Origin: DASZUK01 sp035547695
Lineage (GTDB): Bacteria > Actinomycetota > Acidimicrobiia > Acidimicrobiales > RAAP-2
NCBI GenBank assembly: GCA_035547695.1
Contig: DASZUK010000008.1
Coordinates: 1-64,000, forward strand
DNA: 64,000 nucleotides
Reading direction: 5' to 3'
Position numbers and translations under genes: made by a program. Numbering within the stretch: the stretch's first letter is position 1; the number at the start of each line of letters is the position of its first letter. Shown here in pieces: positions 1 through 7,401 of the stretch. Below the pieces are notes generated by a model, which did no database searches, was not told where the DNA came from, and saw only the letters and a program-made list of their open reading frames with translations.

Positions 1-141
1 AACATCCAGATCCACGGCGGCATCGGGTTCACCTGGGAGCACGACGCCCACCTGTACTTCAAGCGGGCCAAGTCCTCCGAGCTGCTCTTCGGCGACCCGG
101 CCTACCACCGGGAGCTGCTGGCCCAGCGCATCGGCATCTAG
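1..141 (+). CDS. acyl-CoA dehydrogenase, C-terminal end (partial)
   Basis: Only the last 46 codons are present; the gene enters from the left edge and stops with TAG at 139-141. The tail reads NIQIHGGIGFTWEHDAHLY, where QIHGG is the conserved motif near the flavin and acyl-CoA site at the end of acyl-CoA dehydrogenases. These FAD enzymes make the alpha-beta double bond in acyl-CoA oxidation and pass electrons to ETF. The substrate class cannot be judged from the fragment. The next gene starts 49 nt downstream on the same strand. Confidence 0.85.
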   Translation, partial: NIQIHGGIGFTWEHDAHLYFKRAKSSELLFGDPAYHRELLAQRIGI

Positions 142-150
142 TGCCGGCCC

Positions 151-198
151 GTCCCGATGACGGCCCAGTCCCGATGACGGCCCAGTCCCGATGACGGC
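151..198 (+). repeat. 17-bp tandem repeat, 2.8 copies, containing a start codon
   Basis: The unit gtcccgatgacggccca occurs at 151-167, 168-184 and, cut short, at 185-198. Each unit carries an ATG (157, 174, 191). Because 17 is not a multiple of three the three ATGs are in different frames, and only 191 opens the hydrolase gene. Confidence 0.95.
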
Positions 199-949
199 AC
201 CGTGGCGGCTGGTGGACGGGCCGGCCGGGTCGTTGCGGCTGTACTCCACTACCGCGGCCCCCGGGTCGCCGCCCAGCCCGGTGCTGATCCTGTGCCACGA
301 GCTGCCCCGGGTGACCGGCGGCGCGGCCGACGCCGGCCGGGCCTACCCGGCCCTGGCCGACCGGCTCAGCCAGGAGTCCGGGTTCAGAGTGGTGACCGGC
401 ATGCTCCGGGGGGCCGGCGGTTCGGACGGCGACTTCTCGGCGTCCGGCTGGCTGGAGGACCTGGGGTTCCTGATCGACCAGGAGGTGGGAGCCGACGGTC
501 GGGTCTGGGCGGTCGGGTTCGGGCTCGGCGGCGCCTTCGCCCTGCGGCTGGCGGCCGACGACCAGCGGGTCCGAGGTGTGGCCAGCCTGGCCGGGCCGGC
601 CGACCTGGCCGGTTGGGTGGCTGACACCGACGCCGTCCTGGGCCGTTGCCGGCGGACCGGGGTGATCTCGGCCAACGGCTTCCCCCCCGATGAGGCCGCC
701 TGGGCGGCCGAGCTGGCCGGGCTGGCCCCGCTGGACGCCGCCGGCCACCTCGGGGACCGGCCGCTCCTGGTGGTGCACGGCGCCGACGACAACGAGGTAC
801 CCACCGCCGCCGGCCGGGCGCTGGCCGACGCCGCGTCGCCCAACGGCCCGGTGGACCTCCGCATCGTCCCCGGCGCCGGCCACTGGCTTCGGGCCGATCC
901 ACGGGTGGTGGCCACCCTGATCGGCTGGCTGGAGCGGCAGCAACGCTGA
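191..949 (+). CDS. alpha/beta hydrolase fold protein lacking the nucleophile serine
   Basis: A 252-residue protein with the layout of dienelactone hydrolase-like alpha/beta hydrolases. The nucleophile elbow, normally GxSxG, reads G109-F-G-L-G113 within VWAVGFGLGGAF, so glycine replaces the serine. The acid (HGADDNEV, D199/D200) and the histidine (GAGHWL, H231) are still there. The codons at this point are gtc ggg ttc ggg ctc, so this is not a misreading of the frame. It may be a non-catalytic binding protein or use another mechanism. The ATG at 191 lies in the last copy of a 17-bp tandem repeat; no clear ribosome site precedes it. Same strand as the acyl-CoA dehydrogenase before it. Confidence 0.75.
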   Translation: MTAPWRLVDGPAGSLRLYSTTAAPGSPPSPVLILCHELPRVTGGAADAGRAYPALADRLSQESGFRVVTGMLRGAGGSDGDFSASGWLEDLGFLIDQEVGADGRVWAVGFGLGGAFALRLAADDQRVRGVASLAGPADLAGWVADTDAVLGRCRRTGVISANGFPPDEAAWAAELAGLAPLDAAGHLGDRPLLVVHGADDNEVPTAAGRALADAASPNGPVDLRIVPGAGHWLRADPRVVATLIGWLERQQR

Positions 950-1052
950 CCGGAGGAGGGTCCGTCGCCGGGGGCGGGCTCCGTCGCTGGGGCGGGCCCC
1001 GTCGCTGGGGCGGGCCCGTCGACCCGGAGGGAGTCGGCGGCGGGGGAGCGGG

Positions 1053-1700
1053 TCAGTGGGCCAGGGCCCGGTCGATGGCCTGGCGGAGGGCCCGGGCGGC
1101 GGCCTCCGGATCGTCGGCGTCGGTCAGCCAGCGGACGACGACGAAGTGGCGGATGCCGGCGGCGGCCAGGCCGGGGACCGTGTCCGGGGTGACCCCGCCG
1201 GTGACGAACACCGGCCGGGGCGACCGGGCGGTGGCCTCGGCGGCGTAGTCGATGCCGGTGCCCGGCCGGCCGGGCTTGGTGGGGGTGGCCACCACCGGAC
1301 CGGCCGACAGGTAGTCCACCGGCTCGTCCAGGGCCCCTTTCAGGTCGGCGGGGGAGTGGGTGGACAGGCCGACGATGGCTGTGGGGCCCAGGATGCGGCG
1401 GGCCAGGGACGGCGGGGCGTCGTCCTGGCCGACGTGCACCCCGTCGGCGCCGGCCTCCAGGGCCAGGTCGGGCCGGTCGTTGAGGACGAACGGGGCGTCG
1501 TGGTCGGCGCACACCCGCCGCAGCAGCCGGGCCCGGTCCAGCAACGGCCGGGCGTCCAGGTGCTTGTCCCGCAACTGCACCACGTCCACCCCGCCGGTCA
1601 GGCAGGCGTCCACGAACCGCTCCAGGTCCGGCCGGTCCGGGGTGCACAGGTACAGCCGGTGCCCGGCCAGCCGGCCGGCCACCGGGTGGCCGGCCGTCAC
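1053..1700 (-). CDS. thiE: thiamine-phosphate synthase
   Basis: A 215-residue TIM-barrel enzyme that joins HMP pyrophosphate and thiazole phosphate to give thiamine phosphate in the cytoplasm. Family motifs are QLRDK (42-46), NDRPDLALEAGADGVHVGQ (74-92), GPVVATPTKPG (134-144) and the phosphate-binding VTGG (166-169). The GTG start at 1700 overlaps the TGA of the upstream repair gene (GTGA, 4 nt), so translation is probably coupled. One small oddity is VVVRWL in the last phosphate loop, where most homologues have a more hydrophobic VV-A-I pattern. No TPP riboswitch is visible, as the start lies inside the previous gene. Confidence 0.93.
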   Translation of the reverse strand: MTAGHPVAGRLAGHRLYLCTPDRPDLERFVDACLTGGVDVVQLRDKHLDARPLLDRARLLRRVCADHDAPFVLNDRPDLALEAGADGVHVGQDDAPPSLARRILGPTAIVGLSTHSPADLKGALDEPVDYLSAGPVVATPTKPGRPGTGIDYAAEATARSPRPVFVTGGVTPDTVPGLAAAGIRHFVVVRWLTDADDPEAAARALRQAIDRALAH

Positions 1701-2284
1701 TTGGCGGCGGTGGCTTTCTTGGCGGCCTTCATGGCCTGCTTGTACTGGCGTACCTGGGCCAGGCTGTCGGCGTCCACGATGTCGGCCACCGACATGTAGC
1801 TGCCGGGCTCGCCGAACGGTGTGGCGGCAACGGCCCACCCGGCCGCGGTGACCCCTAGCTGCTTGCCGAGGAGGGCCACGAAGATGCGGGCCTTCTGGTC
1901 GCCGAACCCCGGCAGCTTCTTGACCCGGGCCAGCAGCTCCTTGCCGTCCTTGGCCGTCTTCCAGATCTTGCCGGCATCGCCGCCGTAGTCGTCGACCACC
2001 ACCTGGCACAGTGCCTGCACCCGGGCGGCCATGGACCCGGGGTACCGGTGCAAGGCCGGCCGGCGGGAGAACGCCTCGACCAGCACCTCGGGGTCCATGG
2101 CGGCGATGGCGGCGGCGTCCAGCGGTCGGCCCAGCCGGTCGGCCAGCTCGAACGGCCCCTTGAACGCCCACTCCAGCGGGATCTGCTGGTCCAGGACCAT
2201 GCCGATCAACAGGGCCAGCGGGTCCTTCGTCAGGAGGGCGTCGGCCTTCGGGTCGCCGGACAGGTAGAGGGACTTGCGGGGCAT
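1697..2284 (-). CDS. HhH-GPD-type base-excision DNA repair protein
   Basis: A 195-residue protein of the short HhH-GPD family related to EndoIII and AlkA glycosylases. The helix-hairpin-helix reads KKLPGFGDQKARIF (122-135), and the N-terminal MPRKSLYLSGDPKADALL is typical of the actinobacterial group. The C-terminus is lysine and alanine rich (YKQAMKAAKKATAAK). The ATG at 2284 was chosen because TACACT lies exactly 6 nt upstream (2291-2296) and because a damaged copy at 3156-3266 begins at the matching codon. It ends in a 4-nt overlap with thiE. The enzyme's substrate is not known from the sequence. Confidence 0.85.
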   Translation of the reverse strand: MPRKSLYLSGDPKADALLTKDPLALLIGMVLDQQIPLEWAFKGPFELADRLGRPLDAAAIAAMDPEVLVEAFSRRPALHRYPGSMAARVQALCQVVVDDYGGDAGKIWKTAKDGKELLARVKKLPGFGDQKARIFVALLGKQLGVTAAGWAVAATPFGEPGSYMSVADIVDADSLAQVRQYKQAMKAAKKATAAK

Positions 2285-2296
2285 GAAAGAAGTGTA
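2179..2296 (-). repeat. intact-gene copy of a 118-bp repeat (promoter plus 5' end of HhH-GPD gene)
   Basis: This stretch covers the TACACT box and the first 35 codons of the repair gene. A second copy lies at 3161-3279 in the same orientation. From start codon to the end of similarity I count about 12 differences in 106 nt. All but the start-codon change, one first-position leucine change (TTG/CTC) and CAG/CAC are third-position silent changes. Confidence 0.85.
2291..2296 (-). promoter_or_regulatory. -10 box of leaderless HhH-GPD/thiE transcript
   Basis: TACACT on the minus strand, 6 nt before the ATG at 2284, with no purine-rich ribosome site between. The same box precedes the damaged copy. 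Confidence 0.5.
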
Positions 2297-2306
2297 CGTC
2301 TGAGAG

Positions 2307-2660
2307 TCAGGCCGATTTCGCTGGTGGCTTGACGGCGGGCTCGCGACCTGCCGCCGAGCCAACGTCGCCGAAGAGGCTGACCTTTCGGCGACCCCGTACC
2401 ACGTTCACCTGGAGGGAGCCGCCGAGCGCGTGGACATACTGATCAAGGACTTCGATCGTGACGTTGTGTGAGCGCTCGATGGCGGCGATCCGGGGCTGCG
2501 ACACACCCATCCGCTTGGCCAGCTCACGTTGTGAGAGGCCAGCTTCCTCGCGAAGGGTGGTCAGACCGGCGGCCAAGCGAAGCTCAGCTTCAATCTCCCC
2601 AACGCGTTCCTCGGCACCTTCGGCCGCGAGGACCTTCTTCTCCCAGTCTCGTGCGCTCAT
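2307..2660 (-). CDS. XRE-family antitoxin (HigA-like)
   Basis: A 117-residue DNA-binding protein. The helix-turn-helix spans about residues 41-65 (GLSQRELAKRMGVSQPRIA), typical of Cro/C1-type HigA antitoxins, which bind the toxin and repress the operon. The N-terminal 35 residues are charged and probably helical. The ATG at 2660 overlaps the toxin stop by 4 nt (ATGA), so the two are coupled with the toxin first, the order expected of higBA. Its stop is 22 nt before the start of the HhH-GPD gene, leaving little room for the latter's promoter outside the duplicated segment. Confidence 0.88.
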   Translation of the reverse strand: MSARDWEKKVLAAEGAEERVGEIEAELRLAAGLTTLREEAGLSQRELAKRMGVSQPRIAAIERSHNVTIEVLDQYVHALGGSLQVNVVRGRRKVSLFGDVGSAAGREPAVKPPAKSA

Positions 2661-3085
2661 CGCCTGTCTCTCTTTCCCTTGGTCGGGGACCGGCCTCGGT
2701 CGGTCGTCCGTTCAACTGTCCGAGATCTTCCGATCCTCGCCAAGTGCGCTTCGAACCGCTCATCGGCGATCGGGATGTTCATCTCGTACCAACCTGACCA
2801 GTCATCGCTCTTATCCCCACCGACCAGGAGGATCGCCCGACGTCTCGGGTCAAAGGCAAACAGCGCTCTGATCTCGGTTCGGCCCGTCGACCCCGGACGG
2901 AGCTCCTTCATGTTCTTGTGCCGACTACCCTTGATGGTGTCGACGAGTGGCCTGCCGAGTACCGGACCCTGGTCTCGGAGGATACGTATCGCCGCCAGCA
3001 GCGCCTCGGCATCGGCTTGTCCCAGCTCTTCTGCCCACAGATCAAAGGCAGGATCGAACTCGACCTCCCAGCTTCGCCTCGGCAC
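2657..3085 (-). CDS. RelE/ParE-type toxin, Gp49/HigB-like
   Basis: A 142-residue toxin candidate. The core GRPLVDTIKGSRHKNMKEL (44-62), followed by RTEIRALFAFDPRR and the end NIPIADERFEAHL, is the signature of the phage Gp49-like HigB family, ribosome-dependent mRNA interferases. The GTG at 3085 is preceded by TACCGT with 6 nt spacing and by a large inverted repeat, so the mRNA is probably leaderless. The last 25 residues are basic and extend past the usual family end. The pair lies in a block that separates a broken copy from the intact copy of the HhH-GPD gene. Confidence 0.87.
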   Translation of the reverse strand: MPRRSWEVEFDPAFDLWAEELGQADAEALLAAIRILRDQGPVLGRPLVDTIKGSRHKNMKELRPGSTGRTEIRALFAFDPRRRAILLVGGDKSDDWSGWYEMNIPIADERFEAHLARIGRSRTVERTTDRGRSPTKGKRDRR

Positions 3086-3108
3086 CCGATAACGGTATCA
3101 TTATCGGG
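3085..3108. promoter_or_regulatory. operator and -10 box of the higBA-like operon
   Basis: Perfect inverted repeat cccgataa - 8 nt - ttatcggg (3085-3092 and 3101-3108). It touches the GTG start of the toxin at 3085. TACCGT on the minus strand (3092-3097) lies inside it, 6 nt before the GTG. The arrangement suits autorepression by the XRE antitoxin. Confidence 0.65.
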
Positions 3109-3155
3109 GTCGCACCGCCGACGGGTGGGGGTGGCGCCGAAGTCCGAACCCTTGG

Positions 3156-3266
3156 TTACTGGATGTGCTGGTCCAGGACCATGCCGATGAGGAGGGCGAG
3201 GGGGTCCTTGGTGAGGAGGGCGTCGGCCTTGGGGTCGCCGGACAGGTACAGGGACTTGCGAGGCAC
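3156..3266 (-). pseudogene. truncated 5' copy of the HhH-GPD repair gene
   Basis: Read on the minus strand from a GTG at 3266, this gives VPRKSLYLSGDPKADALL and on to GMVLDQHIQ, then TAA at 3156: 36 codons that match residues 1-35 of the intact gene at 1697-2284. Its promoter-like TACACT (3274-3279) is also kept, 7 nt before the GTG. The remaining 160 codons are missing. The changes from the intact copy are almost all silent, so both descend from working genes. The toxin-antitoxin pair lies between the two copies. Confidence 0.88.
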
Positions 3267-3377
3267 GGAGCGAAGTGTAGGTCGACGTCGGATACGAGGG
3301 AGCCGGTGAGGGACGGCAATGGCGGGCCGACGGCGAGATCTTCCGAAGGTGGTGACGGTTCCGGCAAACTTGCAGCG

Positions 3378-4001
3378 ATGACCGACTGGACGGTGTCCCA
3401 GGACATTGAAGGACGCTTGATCTCCGATGCGTCCGAGGTCGTCCCCGGCGTGGACGACCTCCGTGCCGTCGACGTCGTCGGTCGATTCGCCGCGCTGTTC
3501 CGGTTCGGTGTCGGTCAGGGTGGCCGCTGGTCGGCGGACTGCACCATCGCCGAGCGGATCTCACCGGGGATCTGGCAGGAGAGGGGGAGCGGCGGTTCGA
3601 TCGGAGCCGGCTGCCACCCGCCCTTTCGTCCTTCTCGACAGCTCTTCGGTGGCCACTCACTGTCGATTTGGGGGTCGGCAGGCTCGGAGCTTCTCCGCGA
3701 CCCCGACGACGAGGAGACCATGGTTCTGGTTCGGGGGTTGTACGGGTTCGCCACCCCAGAGGTGCGAGGTGTCCGCGTCCGATCGGGGGGCACCGAGAGG
3801 ACCCTCGCCATCGAGTCTCCGGCAGGTGCCTTCGTCGTCGTGATCCTGGGTTGGGGTGGCACCGAGCTGCAGGGGACTGACGACCGTGGTACCGAGGTCG
3901 GCCCGCCGGAGTCCGATCCTCCCCAACGGGGCCGGCGACTTGGCGGTGCCGCGGTGGTCGAAGCCGCCTCCTCGGTGAACCGGCCCGGGCCTCAACGATA
4001 G
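3378..4001 (+). CDS. hypothetical protein in the toxin-antitoxin island
   Basis: A 207-residue frame from ATG 3378 that I do not recognise. The start MTDWTVSQDIEGRLISDASE and the stretch VLVRGLYGFATPEVRGVRV look like genuine protein, and the middle AGAFVVVILGWGG is hydrophobic but short for a membrane segment. Codon use is less GC3-biased than in the neighbouring housekeeping genes, which suits an accessory island. A perfect 14-bp hairpin begins 5 nt after the stop, which supports a real transcript end. No domain can be assigned. The C-terminal 50 residues are low complexity and could reflect a late frameshift. Confidence 0.5.
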   Translation: MTDWTVSQDIEGRLISDASEVVPGVDDLRAVDVVGRFAALFRFGVGQGGRWSADCTIAERISPGIWQERGSGGSIGAGCHPPFRPSRQLFGGHSLSIWGSAGSELLRDPDDEETMVLVRGLYGFATPEVRGVRVRSGGTERTLAIESPAGAFVVVILGWGGTELQGTDDRGTEVGPPESDPPQRGRRLGGAAVVEAASSVNRPGPQR

Positions 4002-4006
4002 GAATC

Positions 4007-4038
4007 GTTCGGTGTTCGGGTCTACCCGAACACCGAAC
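4007..4038 (+). terminator. stem-loop after the hypothetical gene
   Basis: gttcggtgttcggg - tcta - cccgaacaccgaac: a perfect 14-bp stem with a 4-nt loop, 5 nt after the TAG at 3999-4001. There is no T tract, as is common for hairpin terminators in actinobacteria. It could also be a protein-binding palindrome. Confidence 0.6.
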
Positions 4039-4304
4039 AATGCGAGCACAACCCCTGGCACGGAACCTGTCGGTTCAGGACCGTGAGGCGAAGTGGAGGG
4101 CGCCGCCCATCTCGACGTCAGCTCGACGGCGCGTTGCGTTCGATGACGGGAAACACGGCCCCACGGCACGTTCGGCTACGCCAACGACCACAGCGAGGCC
4201 ACGAACTCGGTGTACACATCGTCGTTACCAAGTGGTTTGCCAGGCCGGCGGCCGCCGAAGTGGTCCGGGTGTACCTGCAAGGCCGTGGTCGATCACCCAC
4301 CCGG
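4039..4304. other. intergenic stretch, probably degraded sequence
   Basis: No convincing gene, RNA or promoter seen. Base composition is less extreme than in the flanks. It lies between the island hairpin and the 3' end of chrA and may hold decayed coding sequence, but no frame could be matched to a family. Confidence 0.4.
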
Positions 4305-5486
4305 TCAGTGCGCCAGCGGGGCACCGGCCAGCGCGGCGACGACCCCGGCCAGGCCGGCGCCGACGATGGCGACGACGACGCCCCGGCGCAGGACCAGCAG
4401 CCAGACCGCGGCGACCGCCAGAAGGGGGAGCTGCCAGAGGTGGGCGAGAGCCAGCCCCAGCGGGACGGCCGAACCGGCGATGGCCCCGATCACGCAGGGT
4501 CCGGCGCCGGTGAGGAACGCCTGCACCGCCTGGTTGGCCCGGAGCCGGTCGAAGTGGCGGCCGCCGACGATGACGAAGGCGAAGGACGGAGCGAAGGCGA
4601 CGGCCGCCGCCAGCAGTCCGCCGCCGATGCCGCCGGCCGCGTAGCCGACCACCGCCACGGTATGGACCACCGGCCCCGGGGTCACCTGGCCGAGGGCCAC
4701 GGCGTTCAGGAACTGGCCGTTGGTCATCCAGTGGTAGTTGTGCACCGCGTCGTGCTGCATCAGCGGGATGATCACGAACCCGCCGCCGTACGAAAGGGCC
4801 CCGACCTTGAAGGCCACCCAGGCCAGTGCCCCCAGGCCGCCCACGGCCACCAGGTGGCTGCCGACGGCCGGGATGAACGCCCGGGTGCTGCCGGACCCGG
4901 GCAGGTGCCGCGGCTCGCGGACCGCGACCTCGATCAGCCCGCAGCCGACCAGCACGAGGACCAGCCAGGCGCCGACGACCGCCCCCGCCACCCCGCCGGC
5001 CAGCGCGTAGAGCACCCAGCGCACCTGGTCGGGCCGGCGACCGCCGATCCGGGCCCAGCTCGGACGGACCAGCATCCAGGCGGCGTTGACGGCCACCGCC
5101 GGCACCGCGGCCCCCGCCCCGGCCGCGGCACCCAGGACGGCGTCGGGCGGGTGGCTGGCCAGGAACACCGCCGAGAGGGCCAGGATGACCGCCAGGCCGG
5201 GGACCACGAAGCACAGCCCGCCGACCACCGCACCGACCGTCCCCCGGAGCCGCCAGGCCAGGAAGATGGCCAGTTGGGTCGACGTAGGGCCGGGCAGCAG
5301 GTTGGTGGCCGCCACCCCGTCCTCGAATTCGGCCGCCGTGACCCAGCCCCGCTCCACGCAGCGCCGCCGCAGCATGGCGATGTGGGTCGGCGGCCCCCCG
5401 AAGCCGATGCAGCCGATCCGCACCCACTCCCCGGCGATCGTCGCCAGCCGGACCGGGTGGCCCTCGCCACGTCGGCCGGCGGTCAC
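4305..5486 (-). CDS. chrA: chromate transporter, long-chain (two-domain) type
   Basis: A 393-residue inner-membrane protein made of two homologous CHR halves. The first half has GFGGPPTHIAML (28-39) and NLLPGPTSTQLAIFLAW (62-78). The second has FKVGALSYGGGF and ALGQVTPGPVVHTVAVVGY. These are the signature FGGP and PGP loops of the CHR family, which exports chromate, and in some cases sulfate, in exchange or by proton force. About ten to twelve hydrophobic segments are seen. The GTG at 5486 overlaps the stop of the padR gene (GTGA), so the regulator and transporter are coupled. Confidence 0.9.
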   Translation of the reverse strand: MTAGRRGEGHPVRLATIAGEWVRIGCIGFGGPPTHIAMLRRRCVERGWVTAAEFEDGVAATNLLPGPTSTQLAIFLAWRLRGTVGAVVGGLCFVVPGLAVILALSAVFLASHPPDAVLGAAAGAGAAVPAVAVNAAWMLVRPSWARIGGRRPDQVRWVLYALAGGVAGAVVGAWLVLVLVGCGLIEVAVREPRHLPGSGSTRAFIPAVGSHLVAVGGLGALAWVAFKVGALSYGGGFVIIPLMQHDAVHNYHWMTNGQFLNAVALGQVTPGPVVHTVAVVGYAAGGIGGGLLAAAVAFAPSFAFVIVGGRHFDRLRANQAVQAFLTGAGPCVIGAIAGSAVPLGLALAHLWQLPLLAVAAVWLLVLRRGVVVAIVGAGLAGVVAALAGAPLAH

Positions 5487-5851
5487 CGCCGTCCCCCGCT
5501 CCGGGAGCTCCGGACCGCACCGCCCGACGCCTCCGCCCCCACGATCTCTTCGCCGAGCACCTCCCTCGCCAGCTCGCGGAGATGGTCCTTGGCCTGCCGG
5601 AGCTCCCGGAGGCCCTTGGCGGTGGCCCGGTAGCAGCGCCGCATCTTGCCGTCGACCACCACGTGGCGGGAGGTGAGCAGCCCTTCGGCCTCCATCTTGT
5701 GCAGCGTCGGGTACAGCGACCCCGGGCTGATCCGGTACCCGTGACGGGCCAGCTCCTCGGCCATCCACGCCCCGTGCACTTCGCCGTCGCCGGCGTGGTG
5801 CAGGACGTGCAGCCGGACCGCTCCTCGCAAGAACTCCCGCACGCCCGGCAC
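5483..5851 (-). CDS. PadR-family transcriptional regulator
   Basis: A 122-residue winged-helix repressor. GYRISPGSLYPTLHKMEAEG (39-58) is the recognition region of the PadR family; the C-terminal helix (KDHLRELAREVLG) would form the dimer. It starts with GTG at 5851, only 7 nt from an 8+8 bp palindrome at 5858-5878 that is its likely operator, and its stop overlaps the start of chrA. The pair looks like an autoregulated chromate-resistance operon. The inducer is inferred from the neighbour only. Confidence 0.88.
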   Translation of the reverse strand: MPGVREFLRGAVRLHVLHHAGDGEVHGAWMAEELARHGYRISPGSLYPTLHKMEAEGLLTSRHVVVDGKMRRCYRATAKGLRELRQAKDHLRELAREVLGEEIVGAEASGGAVRSSRSGGRR

Positions 5852-5857
5852 CGTAGG

Positions 5858-5878
5858 TGATATCGGATTTCGATATCA
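5858..5878. promoter_or_regulatory. palindromic operator of padR-chrA
   Basis: tgatatcg - gattt - cgatatca: perfect 8-bp arms around 5 nt, lying 7-27 nt before the GTG of padR. It is the most AT-rich point in the region and fits the size of known PadR sites. Confidence 0.7.
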
Positions 5879-5946
5879 AGCCCGGGCCTGCAACGCCACG
5901 GAGGGGTTTGAGGCGCGTCACATAGACGGCCTGCACCCTGCGGAGC

Positions 5947-7290
5947 TCACCTCGGGCCGGCCAGCACGTGGCGGTCCCGGCTCGCCCCCACCCCGGCCGC
6001 CAGTTGGGCCAACGCCAGCGCGGTGAGCGCCAGCATCGGCACCGTCCACCCCCCGCTGGCCGCGTGCAGCACCCCCAACCCCACCGGGCCGAGGCAGGCG
6101 ATCAGGTAACCGCCGCCCTGGGCCATCGTGGACAACTGCCCGGTGTGGTGGACGTCCGGGGAGCGGAGGGCGATGTAGCTGAGCGCCAGGCTGAGGCCGA
6201 TCCCCTGGCCGATGCCCAGGACCACCATCCACAGGTAGGCCAGCGCCACCGGCTGGACGGCCAGCCCGACGTAGGCGACGGCACAGAGCCCCACGGCCGC
6301 CACCACCGCGACCCACTGCCGCCGCAGCCGGCGGGCCAGCGACGGAGTGGCCAGGGCGGCCGCCATGCCCGGGAAGCTGGAGAACGACAGCAACCAGCCG
6401 GCCTGGCCGGCGGACATGCCGTGGGCCCGGAGCAGTGACGGCACCCAGGCCAGGGTGGCGTAGTACCCCAGCGACTGCAGCCCCATGAACCCGGTCACCG
6501 CCCACGCCAGGGGGTCGCCGGCCAGGGCCCGCAGGGTCGGTGCCGGCTGCTCGGCCACCGGGGACGCGCCGGGTGGTCCGGCCACCGGAGATTGTCCGGC
6601 CACCGGGGACCGCCCGGCCCCCGGGGACCCGCCGGGTTGCCCCGGGCCGCGGTGACCGCCCGGCCCGGACGACGACGGCCGGACGGCGTCCGCCCGGCGG
6701 TGCGGCCGGAGACGGGACGACCACAGCACCGCGGCGGCCACCGCCGGGACCGCCCACAGGGCCAGGGCCTCGTTCCAGTCCAGGCCGAACGCCGACTGCA
6801 GCGGCACCGTGAGGCCGGCCGACAGGGCGGCGCCGACGAACAGGGACATCGAGTAGGCCCCCGTCGCCGGCCCCAGCCGCCGCGGGAACTCCCGCTTCAC
6901 CAGGCTGGGCATCAGGACGTTGCCGACCGCCACCGCACCGCCGATCACGACGGTGCCGGCGAACAGCGGGCCCACCGACGGGACCAGTCGCAACAGGATG
7001 CCGGCGGCCAGGAACAGCAAGATCCCCGGGACCAGCCGGTCCGGGCCGTACCACCGGGTCAGCGGCCCCGCGGCGAACGCGAACGTGCCGAAGCAGACCA
7101 CCGGCACCGTCGTGAGCAGGCCCGCCTCCCCGGGCGAGAGGTGCAGGCCGTGCCGGATCTCGTCGAGGACCGGCGACACCGACGCGATGGCGATCCGCAG
7201 GTTGGCCGCCACCAGGATCATGGCCGTGGCCAGCACCGCGGTGCCGGACCGATGGTCGCTCGGCCCACCGGGGCGGACTCGATCGACCAT
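5947..7290 (-). CDS. CynX/NimT-type major facilitator transporter
   Basis: A 447-residue MFS carrier with about 12 membrane segments. The first begins LATAMILVAANLRIAIASVSP, and the loop ANLR-x-SVSPVL is characteristic of the cyanate/2-nitroimidazole (CynX/NimT) branch. Between the two six-helix halves (about residues 205-250) is a long cytoplasmic loop of Gly, Pro and Ser with repeats of SPVAG (SPVAGQSPVAGPPGASPVAEQ), longer than usual. The substrate cannot be inferred: no cyanase gene is near. It runs the same way as padR-chrA but is separated from it by an operator, and its start at 7290 has CAGAAT 7 nt upstream. Confidence 0.82.
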   Translation of the reverse strand: MVDRVRPGGPSDHRSGTAVLATAMILVAANLRIAIASVSPVLDEIRHGLHLSPGEAGLLTTVPVVCFGTFAFAAGPLTRWYGPDRLVPGILLFLAAGILLRLVPSVGPLFAGTVVIGGAVAVGNVLMPSLVKREFPRRLGPATGAYSMSLFVGAALSAGLTVPLQSAFGLDWNEALALWAVPAVAAAVLWSSRLRPHRRADAVRPSSSGPGGHRGPGQPGGSPGAGRSPVAGQSPVAGPPGASPVAEQPAPTLRALAGDPLAWAVTGFMGLQSLGYYATLAWVPSLLRAHGMSAGQAGWLLSFSSFPGMAAALATPSLARRLRRQWVAVVAAVGLCAVAYVGLAVQPVALAYLWMVVLGIGQGIGLSLALSYIALRSPDVHHTGQLSTMAQGGGYLIACLGPVGLGVLHAASGGWTVPMLALTALALAQLAAGVGASRDRHVLAGPR

Positions 7291-7401
7291 CCGCCGGATT
7301 CTGGCATGCCGCCGCCGCCGGCCGCCCGCACGGAGGTCGCCGGCGGCACCGGCCCGGCCTGATCCTCCGAGGTGCCGGCCCGGCTCAGGTGCCGGCCGGG
7401 C

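Noticed and set aside
1701..2300. TPP riboswitch for thiE
   Set aside because: thiE starts inside the stop of the repair gene, so it has no leader of its own, and no thi-box sequence is seen.
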